A DNA stretch of 64,000 bases from Vagococcus humatus (GTDB lineage: Bacteria > Bacillota > Bacilli > Lactobacillales > Vagococcaceae). Both the position numbers and the translations under genes were made by a program. The notes under the pieces are model-generated. The model ran no database searches. It had not been told where the DNA came from and saw nothing but the letters and a program-made list of their open reading frames with translations. Positions 8,577-16,750 of this stretch are shown piece by piece. The stretch spans positions 682,001-746,000 of the forward strand of contig NZ_PXZH01000001.1 of assembly GCF_003950325.1 (NCBI RefSeq), read 5' to 3'. Numbering within the stretch: the stretch's first letter is position 1; each line of letters opens with the position of its first letter.

Positions 8577-9446
8577 ATGAGTTTTAAAGATTTTTTTCAC
8601 AAAAAAGATAAACATAAGCATCAACTAAGTACCGAAGAACAACAGCTATATAAACGTATTCAACTAGCTGAAACAAAATACCAACAATTAATGATGAACA
8701 TTGTTAAATTACAAGAAGAACAAGAGCAGCTAAATGCTATGATTGCTAAACACAAAGAAACCAATCGTTTGCTTTTAGCTGAAATGGATGACTATCAAGG
8801 CTATATTCAAAACATGAAAGATTTTGCTTTATTTACTGAAGAAAAACACATCCAACAACTGGATGGCTATCAATTCGAAAGCTATCTAGCGGAATTATTA
8901 AGTATGATTGGTTATAATACTTTTGTTACTAATGCCTCAGGAGATCAAGGCATTGATATTATTGCTGAAAAAAGTGGGGTTAAGTTTGGCATCCAGTGTA
9001 AACTTTATCACTCTTCTGTTGGAAACAAAGCCATTCAAGAATGTTTCACTGGCATAAAAATTTATGAATGTGATTACGGCATTGTTTGTACAAATAATTA
9101 CTTCACTCCCTCTGCCAAAGAAGCGGCTGAAAAAACGGATATCGAGTTATGGGATCATGATTATTTAATGGGATTAGTGGCTCAAAAATTGGATAAAAAA
9201 GCATTAGGCCATTCCTTTGAACCTACTCCTTCTTCTACTAAGTCTTCTGGAGCTGTAACTAAAACAGATGATTTATTTGATCAAGTGGTTACTTTTACCA
9301 AATCTGTTCAATCTATTAGTATTTCAATGCTCACGCAAAAATTCCCTATTCAATATAACCGTGCGGCTAGATTTATTGATCAAATGGCTCATTTAGGTAT
9401 TATTGCTGAAGGAGCTGAAAATGAGCCGCGAAAAGTTCGCCATTAA
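8577..9446 (+). CDS. Mrr-family nuclease fused to FtsK gamma DNA-binding domain
   Basis: The 289-residue protein has three parts. Residues about 17-80 form a charged coiled coil. Residues about 90-205 are an Mrr/REase domain with an intact active site: GDQGIDII (Asp127) and FGIQCK (Gln140, Lys142), followed by KAIQE and VCTNNYFTPSAKEAAE. Residues about 232-289 closely match the winged-helix gamma domain of FtsK/SpoIIIE (SISMLTQKF, YNRAARFIDQM, LGIIAE, PRKV), which reads oriented KOPS-type motifs. No membrane helix is present. It may cleave or bind DNA at chromosome-orientation sequences; this role is inference. It has its own promoter and is divergent from its catalytically dead paralogue. 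Confidence 0.85.
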   Translation: MSFKDFFHKKDKHKHQLSTEEQQLYKRIQLAETKYQQLMMNIVKLQEEQEQLNAMIAKHKETNRLLLAEMDDYQGYIQNMKDFALFTEEKHIQQLDGYQFESYLAELLSMIGYNTFVTNASGDQGIDIIAEKSGVKFGIQCKLYHSSVGNKAIQECFTGIKIYECDYGIVCTNNYFTPSAKEAAEKTDIELWDHDYLMGLVAQKLDKKALGHSFEPTPSSTKSSGAVTKTDDLFDQVVTFTKSVQSISISMLTQKFPIQYNRAARFIDQMAHLGIIAEGAENEPRKVRH

Positions 9447-9474
9447 AAAAAGACTTATCATAAGTCTTTTTTTA
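9445..9474. terminator. Bidirectional terminator
   Basis: AAAAAAAGACTTA and TAAGTCTTTTTTT form a hairpin between the convergent Mrr-FtsK-gamma and acetyltransferase genes, with A and T runs on both sides. Confidence 0.8.
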
Positions 9475-9478
9475 TGCT

Positions 9479-10684
9479 CTAAAAATAATCATCTAACACA
9501 GGGGGCATAGTGACAACTAATTCATCTAATAACTGAATAGCACGCTGTTCCCCTTTTATCTGCTGAAAAAAAGCTAGAGTAGTAGGTTTTTGATAACCTA
9601 GTAACATTTGCGTAAACCCTTGAATACTTCCTTCAATACACAATTTATCAGGTGTAACCTCCTCTGCCTGAATTTGCTGACACACTTGCCACTGTCCCTC
9701 AACTAATCGCCACTCATACCAACCATTATTCCAAGGAGCATATTCGTCATCTTTTACCCGGAAAACTAATTGACTTAAACGTTCCTGAGAAACGGACCAA
9801 GGATACTGCTCTAAAAAAGCTTTCATTGAAACAATCCGTGCCATCATATAAGGAGTAAGAGAACGTTTAACAGAAGGCTCTGGCATTAAGAAACTTACAG
9901 TATCTTGATTTTGACCAGTTTCATATCGGCACTTTACAAAACTTGCTTGATGAGATTTAATAAAATGAATTATGCCATAAAAAGCTTCTAGACTGATGTA
10001 AACTAATTCTTTTATCACTAAACAGTCACTATCCATCTCATACACTAAGTAACCTTCCTCTACTCCTTGTTCATTCTTATAAAGAGCCATATAGCTGTTA
10101 GGCTCTTTTAATTCGTACTTGTAAGTATACAACCAATCATCTCTGATTAAGCCGCCTTTTTTTGATTGTTCAGAAGCGTGATAAAGATGCTGAATAGCTG
10201 TTTTCCCTTCTTTTGGAGTAACACGGATAACTTGGCCTAACATTCTTTCTACAACAGGTAAATCAGTTACATTCATCTCATAAGTTAATCGTTCAAATAC
10301 CCATTCGTAGCCATATCGCCGGTAAAAGGAATAAGAAAAAGGAGCTAAATAAGATAATACTTGTCCTTTTTGATAGCTATCCCTTAAAATATCTGTCATT
10401 AACTGATTAATCCCACCTTGCCCCCGCCATTCAGGATAAGAAGAAACAAAGCCAATCCCTCCCATAGTATAGGTAACCCCATGAAAATTAACAGTAAAAG
10501 GAGTATTCATGACCTGACTAGTCAACTGATTAGCTGCTTGAAAAACTCCATAATTCTCTGAATGTGTGGCGATGTATTGAAACCTTTTTCGTCTTTCTTC
10601 TGTTTCTTCAAAATGAAAGGCATATTTAGCTAACTGAAACATCTCTTCTAAGTGATCTTTTTCCATTTTTTTTATATTTGCCAT
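9479..10684 (-). CDS. Eis-like GNAT N-acetyltransferase
   Basis: The 401-residue protein has the Eis architecture: an N-terminal GNAT domain with the acetyl-CoA-binding segment GGIGFVSSYPEWRGQGGINQLM (about 75-96), a second GNAT-like region, and a C-terminal SCP2-like domain (IEGSIQGFTQMLLGY). Eis proteins acetylate amines, including lysines and aminoglycosides. The C-terminal residues VLDDYF fit the family, in which the terminal carboxylate takes part in catalysis. It is a single gene upstream of nothing related. The substrate is unknown. Confidence 0.8.
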   Translation of the reverse strand: MANIKKMEKDHLEEMFQLAKYAFHFEETEERRKRFQYIATHSENYGVFQAANQLTSQVMNTPFTVNFHGVTYTMGGIGFVSSYPEWRGQGGINQLMTDILRDSYQKGQVLSYLAPFSYSFYRRYGYEWVFERLTYEMNVTDLPVVERMLGQVIRVTPKEGKTAIQHLYHASEQSKKGGLIRDDWLYTYKYELKEPNSYMALYKNEQGVEEGYLVYEMDSDCLVIKELVYISLEAFYGIIHFIKSHQASFVKCRYETGQNQDTVSFLMPEPSVKRSLTPYMMARIVSMKAFLEQYPWSVSQERLSQLVFRVKDDEYAPWNNGWYEWRLVEGQWQVCQQIQAEEVTPDKLCIEGSIQGFTQMLLGYQKPTTLAFFQQIKGEQRAIQLLDELVVTMPPVLDDYF

Positions 10685-10716
10685 AAATAATAACCACCTG
10701 ACTTCTGTTCTATAAT

Positions 10717-10743
10717 AAAAAAGGGCCCTGTCTAGACCCTTTT
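10717..10743 (-). terminator. Terminator of the PTS operon
   Basis: On the minus strand AAAGGGTC and GGCCCTTT form a short stem followed by a T run, just after the DUF3284 stop codon. Confidence 0.7.
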
Positions 10744-11155
10744 AATAGGACTGTTCAATCAATCCCAACATGCGTTTAAATTGTCTTTTCTTCAAATACA
10801 TCAAAAGAGTTCCAATAACTAAATCATTTAATTGTTGTAACACGCCAAAAGATTTCATTGTTTCTTGATACTTAACCTGACAACTAGTGTCAGACAAGCA
10901 AACAATCTCATATTGCACTAAAAAATCATTACGTGTAGTAGATGTTCTAAAATAATAAGCTTCATTTGGAACAACTTTTTCTATTTTTATTTTAGCACGA
11001 TTATTTTTAGAAAATTCTTTCACATATTCATACCCATCTAACTGATCTTTAGAAACAGTTTCTCCTGTTGCTTTAAAAATATCATAAATAACAGAATCGA
11101 TTATTTTTTGATAAAAATATGTGCCAGGAATGTTTAACTCTCGTGTCAGTTCCAT
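10742..11155 (-). CDS. DUF3284 domain protein of a PTS operon
   Basis: The 137-residue protein resembles DUF3284 proteins, which are commonly encoded with cellobiose/lichenan-type PTS genes in Firmicutes and look like START/SRPBCC ligand-binding folds (N-terminal LNIPGTYFYQKIIDSVIYDI). No signal peptide or catalytic motif is seen. It is the last gene of the PTS operon, with AGGAGGAGG between it and the preceding small membrane protein. Its function is not known. Confidence 0.7.
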   Translation of the reverse strand: MELTRELNIPGTYFYQKIIDSVIYDIFKATGETVSKDQLDGYEYVKEFSKNNRAKIKIEKVVPNEAYYFRTSTTRNDFLVQYEIVCLSDTSCQVKYQETMKSFGVLQQLNDLVIGTLLMYLKKRQFKRMLGLIEQSY

Positions 11156-11172
11156 CCTATTGTTCCCTCCTC

Positions 11173-11334
11173 CTATTTAGACTTTTTTCTTTTTGAAAAA
11201 AGAAGCCAGCCAACTACTATTAAAAAAATACCTGTTGTCAAACTAAGTAAGTCATACTGAGGTCTGTTAGGATTTAAGCTATATAAAACGACTAAACTAC
11301 CAACACTACATAAAAACAACCCATTTTTTTCCAT
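11173..11334 (-). CDS. Small membrane protein (53 aa) in the PTS operon
   Basis: An ATG at 11334 opens a 53-codon frame with two hydrophobic helices (LFLCSVGSLVVLY and LTTGIFLIVVGWLLF) and a basic C-terminus (SKRKKSK), giving a hairpin membrane protein. Its stop codon runs into the Shine-Dalgarno of the DUF3284 gene (tag-gaggaggg). It fits tightly between two operon members, which supports it as real. I do not recognise a family. Confidence 0.6.
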   Translation of the reverse strand: MEKNGLFLCSVGSLVVLYSLNPNRPQYDLLSLTTGIFLIVVGWLLFSKRKKSK

Positions 11335-11349
11335 TCGTTTTCCCTCTTT

Positions 11350-11571
11350 TTAAACAGCAATTGATTGAAAATATAAAATACTTCCCCAAGGTGCTGCTTT
11401 GATTAATTTTTTAGCTAAATCAGCGGCTTCTTGTTTATCTCCTTCTAGAATATCAAAAAAAAGTTTAGGCCCTTTTTTTTCTTTTAATTTAAACTGAATA
11501 TTAGTTGAATGATCATTTTCTAGTAGCTCAATAATAGCATCTTGTTGCATCACACTTGTTATACAAATCAT
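11350..11571 (-). CDS. Uncharacterised small protein of the PTS operon (73 aa)
   Basis: The open frame extends further 5', but a strong GGAAGGTG site precedes ATG 11571 (MICITSVMQQDAII), so this start is chosen. The product is small and soluble, with alternating strands and helices (IQFKLKEKKGPKLFFDILEGDK, then AADLAKKLIKAAP). It lies between the EIIC gene and the 53-aa membrane protein. I see no motif that gives a function; a regulatory or accessory role in the PTS system is only contextual. Confidence 0.65.
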   Translation of the reverse strand: MICITSVMQQDAIIELLENDHSTNIQFKLKEKKGPKLFFDILEGDKQEAADLAKKLIKAAPWGSILYFQSIAV

Positions 11572-11642
11572 CCTTTTCACCTTCCTCTTTAAAAAAGGGG
11601 GAAAGAAGTAGGCCAAACCTACTTCTTTATCCCTTAATCCTC

Positions 11643-13073
11643 TTAATCCACTTCTTCCATTTTATTAGCAGATAGAACAAATGGTGCCCAAATTAGAAAG
11701 GCAACCACCATACAAACTAACGTAACAATAGGGGCACGCCAATCAGCTCCCGTAGCTAAGAAAGATAGTAGCATTGGCGGAACAACCCAAGTTACTTGCT
11801 GGGAAACAGGTGCAACTAGACCAAGTACTGTAGCAAAGTAACCAATAGCTGTTGTTACGATTGGTGCTAAAATAAACGGAATAAACATAATTGGATTAAG
11901 AACAATCGGTAATCCAAACATAACCGGCTCGTTAATATTAAATAGTCCTGGCCCAACTGATAATTTAGCTACAGCTAGATAATCTGCTCGTTTAGAGAAA
12001 ATCAGAATAGCTAAAATTAATACAATAGTTCCTCCCGAACCACCAAACATCGTATAAGCATCAAAAGAACCACGTACCCATAAATAAGCTTTACCGTCTT
12101 TAACTGCATCTAAAACAGCGGCAGTCCCAGTTTTTCCATTGTATCCTTTTTGGAACACATCAATATTAACTAATTGAGCTTGTCCCCAAATTCCTTCTAA
12201 AACAGGAGCCAATACGTTCATACCATGAATACCAAAGAACCAGAAAACTTGAATAGCTAATTGAATAATAACTAAAGCCCCAAATCCTTGAGATAACCCT
12301 AAGAAAGGTTCTGCAATATACTTTTGGATCAAGTCAATTAACAATTGGCCATTAGAGACTTTCGATACAATAAAGTTTATAATAGCTATCACATATAAAG
12401 AGATGGTAGCAGGTAAGATAGCAGAAAATGCTTTAGAAACCGCTGGAGGAACTGAATCAGGCATTTTAATAGTAAAGTCTGCTAACATTAATTTACTAAA
12501 AATAATAACAGAAATAGCTCCTAAAATCATCACCGTAAAGTAAGCGTTACCATTTAAGTGGTTTAAATTTAGCCAACCCCAACCACCAGCAGTAATACCA
12601 TGACTTGTAGCTGACCAACCAGTATCTGCAGTTCCTTGATTAATACTTTCAACTAACTCTTTCGGAATGGCTCCTTTAATATTAGTTGAATAAGAAAAAG
12701 CAATCCCTTGCACTAAAGTAGCAACACCAACAATCCCGCCAGCTAACTCATCTACTTTATAGGCCTTAGCTAAATTATAGCCCCAAGAGAAAGCAAAAAT
12801 CAAACCTGCGATGGCCAACGTACCATTCCAAACAAAGCCATTGACTTCAATAATTTGGCTAATAATAGGAATAGTAGAAGCATCGTAGTCTGGCCAAAAT
12901 TGAGGAGGTAAATCCCGAATAATAGCATTAATCATTACCGCAACCGAACCAGCCATAGTCGCTGGCATTGTTCCGATAAACGCATCACGTAAAGCAACCA
13001 AATGTTTTTGTCCACCAATTTTTGCTGCAATTGGTAGAATATGTTTTTCCATCCAAGCAGTCAGTTTATCCAT
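11643..13073 (-). CDS. PTS EIIC component, lactose/cellobiose family
   Basis: This is the membrane permease subunit of a lactose/cellobiose-class phosphotransferase system, which imports and phosphorylates a beta-glucoside or diglucoside. It has about ten hydrophobic segments, FGGSGGTIVLILAI, and the sugar-site segment PGLFNINEPVMFGLPIVLNP typical of Cel/Lic EIIC. ATG 13073 (MDKLTAWMEKHILP) is chosen because AAAGGAGG precedes it, giving 476 residues. EIIA and EIIB are separate genes upstream in the same operon. Confidence 0.88.
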   Translation of the reverse strand: MDKLTAWMEKHILPIAAKIGGQKHLVALRDAFIGTMPATMAGSVAVMINAIIRDLPPQFWPDYDASTIPIISQIIEVNGFVWNGTLAIAGLIFAFSWGYNLAKAYKVDELAGGIVGVATLVQGIAFSYSTNIKGAIPKELVESINQGTADTGWSATSHGITAGGWGWLNLNHLNGNAYFTVMILGAISVIIFSKLMLADFTIKMPDSVPPAVSKAFSAILPATISLYVIAIINFIVSKVSNGQLLIDLIQKYIAEPFLGLSQGFGALVIIQLAIQVFWFFGIHGMNVLAPVLEGIWGQAQLVNIDVFQKGYNGKTGTAAVLDAVKDGKAYLWVRGSFDAYTMFGGSGGTIVLILAILIFSKRADYLAVAKLSVGPGLFNINEPVMFGLPIVLNPIMFIPFILAPIVTTAIGYFATVLGLVAPVSQQVTWVVPPMLLSFLATGADWRAPIVTLVCMVVAFLIWAPFVLSANKMEEVD

Positions 13074-13171
13074 GTTGTTTCCTCCTTTAAGCATATTAGA
13101 TTAATAAAAAACAGCTCACCCCCTTTATTTATTATTTCACAAAACGGTGTTTTTTTAAAACAAAACAGTTG

Positions 13172-13489
13172 TTATTGGTCTAGCTTTTCATATAATTCTA
13201 CAAATTCTTTAGCTAAATCAGCAAAAGCAATCGACGTCATCAAGTGGTCTTGAGCGTGAACCATCAATAGCGTTAGTTCTGTTTTTTCTCCTTGAGCTTC
13301 TTTGGTTAATAAACTTGTTTGAGAATGATGAGCCTCTACTAATGAGGCATCTGCTTCTTTTAATGTTTCTTTTGCTTCATTAAATTTACCTTGTTTAGCT
13401 GCTTGAATAGCTTCCATTGCTAAACTTTTAGCATTACCTGCATAAACAATTAACGACATGACCACTTCCATGTTGGGACTATCTGTCAT
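13172..13489 (-). CDS. PTS EIIA component, lactose/cellobiose family
   Basis: The 105-residue helical protein is the first sugar-specific phosphocarrier of the system. The VHAQDHLM motif carries the phosphorylatable His78, with His82 beside it. It receives phosphate from HPr and passes it to EIIB. An upstream GTG at 13498 is possible, but AGAGG is spaced eight bases from ATG 13489. The order EIIB-EIIA-EIIC in one operon is usual for CelR-controlled systems. Confidence 0.9.
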   Translation of the reverse strand: MTDSPNMEVVMSLIVYAGNAKSLAMEAIQAAKQGKFNEAKETLKEADASLVEAHHSQTSLLTKEAQGEKTELTLLMVHAQDHLMTSIAFADLAKEFVELYEKLDQ

Positions 13490-13507
13490 ATTCGTCACCT
13501 CTTTCTT

Positions 13508-13834
13508 TTAGTCTGGCTGATCCATTAAAGTAATGGCTTGATCTAATACTTTAGGACCATTCATCATACCGTAGTCTTTCATATCAATAATTCCTAACGC
13601 AATATTTGTTTCTGCTAATTTACCTTCAAACTGTGCTTTCATAAAACGAACTTGCGGTCCTAACAATAAGACATCCACATCTTTTTCTTTTAGGCTATTA
13701 TCTGCATCTGAAGCGGATACTGCAAAAATGTCACACTCTTCTCCTCTTGCTTCTGCTTCTTTTTGCATTTTTGTCACTAATAAACTTGTACTCATACCTG
13801 CTGAGCATACTAACATAATTGTGCGTTTTGTCAT
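13508..13834 (-). CDS. PTS EIIB component, lactose/cellobiose family
   Basis: This is the cysteine phosphocarrier of the cellobiose-class PTS. The active-site loop MLVCSAGMSTSLL places the phosphorylated Cys at residue 10, and DVLLLGPQVRFM is typical of the family. ATG 13834 is preferred because an AAAGGAGAG site precedes it. It is the first gene after the sigma-54 promoter at 13871-13890, so it opens the operon that continues with EIIA, EIIC and three small genes. Confidence 0.9.
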   Translation of the reverse strand: MTKRTIMLVCSAGMSTSLLVTKMQKEAEARGEECDIFAVSASDADNSLKEKDVDVLLLGPQVRFMKAQFEGKLAETNIALGIIDMKDYGMMNGPKVLDQAITLMDQPD

Positions 13835-13870
13835 GGTAATCTCTCCTTTAGTTTTATTCATCACTTATAT

Positions 13871-13890
13871 ATAAGCAAGTTCCATGCCAA
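13871..13890 (-). promoter_or_regulatory. Sigma-54 (-24/-12) promoter of the PTS operon
   Basis: The minus strand reads TTGGCATGGAACTTGCTTAT. GG and GC are separated by exactly ten bases, matching the -24/-12 consensus (TGGCAN7TTGCW). It lies about 36 bases before the EIIB start and next to a sigma-54 activator gene. Confidence 0.85.
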
Positions 13891-13938
13891 TCTATTCAGA
13901 CTCAATCCTTGATTAATCCATGTTTTAGAAGGTTTAAT

Positions 13939-13950
13939 CTACACACTATT
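13939..13950 (-). promoter_or_regulatory. Possible activator-binding half of a repeated ACACACTA motif
   Basis: CTACACACTATT repeats the ACACACTA core found in both arms of the neighbouring terminator (13975-13984 and 14002-14011). It lies about 50-60 bases upstream of the sigma-54 promoter, where LevR-type activators bind. The assignment is tentative. Confidence 0.4.
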
Positions 13951-13969
13951 ACCTTTTTTAGCGTGCAAC

Positions 13970-14013
13970 AAAAAAGTAGTGTGTAAACTTTGTTGAAGCT
14001 TACACACTACTTT
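13970..14013 (-). terminator. Terminator of the LevR/CelR-type regulator gene
   Basis: AAAGTAGTGTGTAA and TTACACACTACTTTTTT form a 14-bp stem at and after the regulator's stop codon. The stem arms are ACACACTA repeats, so the element may double as an activator site. Confidence 0.75.
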
Positions 14014-16729
14014 GATAAAACATTTGCACTAAAAAAGCTATTTCATCTTCAGAAAAAGTTACTTGATACTGTTTTTCAACTAAAAGTAACTGAGAATGAA
14101 TAATTTTAAAAGCTAGTCGATATTGTTTTTTAAATGACAATAAATTTTGAAAGTCTCTTGTAACAGGTTCTTCTTTTAACTGATTAACTAAAAAAGCCAA
14201 GTGAATTAAAATCCCTGAAGTAACTGCTGGATCCACCATCAACTTTAAATCTTGTTGAATATGAGTCACTACTTGATAAAGTAGCTGAATTAAGGTAGAA
14301 ACAGATCCAACAGCAGGCAAGTTATCTTTTAGTCCTTCTATAATTTGTTCTAAAGGAACTTCTTCTGTAACAATTCTGCCAAAAATCGCTAATTGTTTAG
14401 AATCAAACATATCTAAGGCGGAGAAAAATGGAATGTTCTGATAATGCACATCTACTGTCCCCACAATAGCTAATAAGTCATAGGTCACCATGAGCTCATC
14501 AATATGTCGGTGAAAAGTTTCTTTTTCTAAATACTGCAGTTGAATAATTTCAATGCCTTCTTTCTCAACAATGGGTTGAATTTGCTCACGTAACTTTTTC
14601 GCCACTCCTTCTCCTGTAAAACAAGCTACAATTACTGCTTTCAAAGGTTTAGTTAACTGAGGATGTAACTCTGTTCTAATTAAACTTTCAAAAGCACCTT
14701 GCACACTTTGATAAATATCTTCTAAACTTCTACGCATTCCACTCATTCTTAATGACTCTAACACAATCATAGTACTTGTCATAGAGATGGCTTTGGTCCG
14801 AATACCTGTTTCTTCATATAACATGTTGCCAAAAGTATTTAACGAACCCATATCTGTTAAAAGCAGTAGTCCTTGAGTTAAATTGGCCCGGCGAGTCCAC
14901 ACATAGTTTTTTAATTGGTCATACATCTCTTTAACGTCTGTAGTTAAGGGCATATCAAAAGCGACTCCCTGTGAGGTTTCAAGTAACTCTTGGGCAGTTT
15001 TTAGCATAGAAGTCGCCACCTGTTCTCCGTGCATCATCACTACTACTTCAACCATATCACCTGTTGAACAATCTGGTTGGTCAGACAATTCAAGCGCTAA
15101 AAACATGGTTATAAAGCCAATTTCATCTAAAGGAATTGGTAAATGATACGTGTCTTCTATATAAGTAGATAAATCAATCGCCACTTGAAATTCTTCCTTA
15201 TAAGCCCGTCTGACTTTATTTAAGTCAGGATGAGTAATAGGACTTCCTTGCTTAATTCTTTCCAAACTACCTTGCAGATGTAACGCAAAAGTAAAACGTA
15301 AACGATCACTATACTCCCTATGAAGTTTTTCCTCGGCAACTTGAAGTAAATAGTTGGCAAGTTCCCAGTAATCTTCTTTAACTAAATCATGATGAATATC
15401 TTTTTTAGATAATTCAGTCACATAGGTTTTAAAATAGTTAGAAACATCTTGAGTGACTAATTTTTCTAAATTTAATTCAGGCAAGGTATCTAATTGTTTA
15501 GACTCATGACAAGCTTTAGCTACTTGTTCATCGATAACTTGATAGACTCGCATATCTAAAGCAGGATCTTTCGACCAAACAGGTTCATCATAACCTGGTT
15601 CAAAAGTCAAAAATTGACTAGTATTACTAGAAAAACTCATTAATTCATCTGAGTCTTTCACTTTTAGCAATCCTTTTTGAACGTTTAAAGGCAAATCTTT
15701 TTGCTGAATACTTAAATAATCAAGTTGACTAGTTTTGTAGTGTAAAAAAGCTTTTGCACAAACTAGTTTTAAATCACGTTTAACTTGACCGATATTCCCT
15801 ATCGTTTCATATAAGAGAAACGCAAGGATGGCATCTCGTTCTACAATAATTCGTCTATTTAAACGATTAGCTTCTTGCTTTAAAAATAAAGAAACAATTT
15901 TAAATTTCTCATCTAGGGATCTATTTTTTAAAGGTGGTAAAGTAATCACCATAGGAATTCTACGGGTAAAGGTATTTAAAAAAATATCCGATGTTTCTGT
16001 GGTTGCACCAATAATTTGAACATTAGCTTGATGGACTTGACTACTTTCCCCTAACGGACGATATTCTCCTTTGTCTATAAAAGTAAACAGCATCTCTTGC
16101 CCTTCTGGTGGTAACCGGTGAATCTCATCTAAAAATAAAATACCTCCATCTGCTTTAGCCACTAGTCCAGCTTTATCTTGATCAGCCCCGGTGAAAGCAC
16201 CTTTTTTAATTCCGAAAATATGACCAAATAACAATTGAGGATTTTGAGCGTAGTCTGCACAGTTAAAAACAACAAAAGGAGCGGCTGAGGAAATCGTTTC
16301 TGAAGCTCTAGCAAAATTGTACATACATTCAGCAAACAAAGACTTGCCTGTCCCTGTTTCACCGAAAATTAATGTATGTAAACCTCTTGGAGGATACAAA
16401 ATAGCGGCTTTAGCTTGCTGAATGCTTACCTTTAAAGAATCTTGATTTCCTACCAAGTATTGAAAAGTCATAGGAGTTGCGACTTCCTTTACTTCTGTTG
16501 CAGAAGACAGACAAGCTTTTTTTCTTTGGTTACAACTAACAGTAGAAGTTAAAGAAAAAACAACCGGTCTTCCTGTTGAGCGGGTTAGCTGATTTTCTTT
16601 TGATAGCTCATTTAAGTAGCGACTAGCATTAGAACGATCTATATTTAAATGATCAGCCACTTCCTGAGCTGTCAATCCTTTAGGAGATTTTTTTAACAAA
16701 ATAAGCAACTCTTCTTTTCGAGAAGACAC
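14000..16729 (-). CDS. Sigma-54-dependent PTS regulator, LevR/CelR type
   Basis: The 909-residue protein activates sigma-54 RNA polymerase in response to PTS phosphorylation. In order it has an N-terminal helix-turn-helix (LTAQEVADHLNIDRSNASRYLNEL), an AAA+ domain with Walker A GETGTGKS near residue 119, the sigma-54-contacting GAFTGA loop near 185 and Walker B GGILFLDEIHRL, then a PRD domain, an EIIA-mannose-like domain (VVVMMHGEQVATSM), an EIIB-like region and a C-terminal second PRD. It directly precedes the sigma-54-controlled EIIB-EIIA-EIIC operon, its most likely target. Confidence 0.92.
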   Translation of the reverse strand: MSSRKEELLILLKKSPKGLTAQEVADHLNIDRSNASRYLNELSKENQLTRSTGRPVVFSLTSTVSCNQRKKACLSSATEVKEVATPMTFQYLVGNQDSLKVSIQQAKAAILYPPRGLHTLIFGETGTGKSLFAECMYNFARASETISSAAPFVVFNCADYAQNPQLLFGHIFGIKKGAFTGADQDKAGLVAKADGGILFLDEIHRLPPEGQEMLFTFIDKGEYRPLGESSQVHQANVQIIGATTETSDIFLNTFTRRIPMVITLPPLKNRSLDEKFKIVSLFLKQEANRLNRRIIVERDAILAFLLYETIGNIGQVKRDLKLVCAKAFLHYKTSQLDYLSIQQKDLPLNVQKGLLKVKDSDELMSFSSNTSQFLTFEPGYDEPVWSKDPALDMRVYQVIDEQVAKACHESKQLDTLPELNLEKLVTQDVSNYFKTYVTELSKKDIHHDLVKEDYWELANYLLQVAEEKLHREYSDRLRFTFALHLQGSLERIKQGSPITHPDLNKVRRAYKEEFQVAIDLSTYIEDTYHLPIPLDEIGFITMFLALELSDQPDCSTGDMVEVVVMMHGEQVATSMLKTAQELLETSQGVAFDMPLTTDVKEMYDQLKNYVWTRRANLTQGLLLLTDMGSLNTFGNMLYEETGIRTKAISMTSTMIVLESLRMSGMRRSLEDIYQSVQGAFESLIRTELHPQLTKPLKAVIVACFTGEGVAKKLREQIQPIVEKEGIEIIQLQYLEKETFHRHIDELMVTYDLLAIVGTVDVHYQNIPFFSALDMFDSKQLAIFGRIVTEEVPLEQIIEGLKDNLPAVGSVSTLIQLLYQVVTHIQQDLKLMVDPAVTSGILIHLAFLVNQLKEEPVTRDFQNLLSFKKQYRLAFKIIHSQLLLVEKQYQVTFSEDEIAFLVQMFYQSSV

Positions 16730-16750
16730 GGATGAATTCCTTCTTTCATT

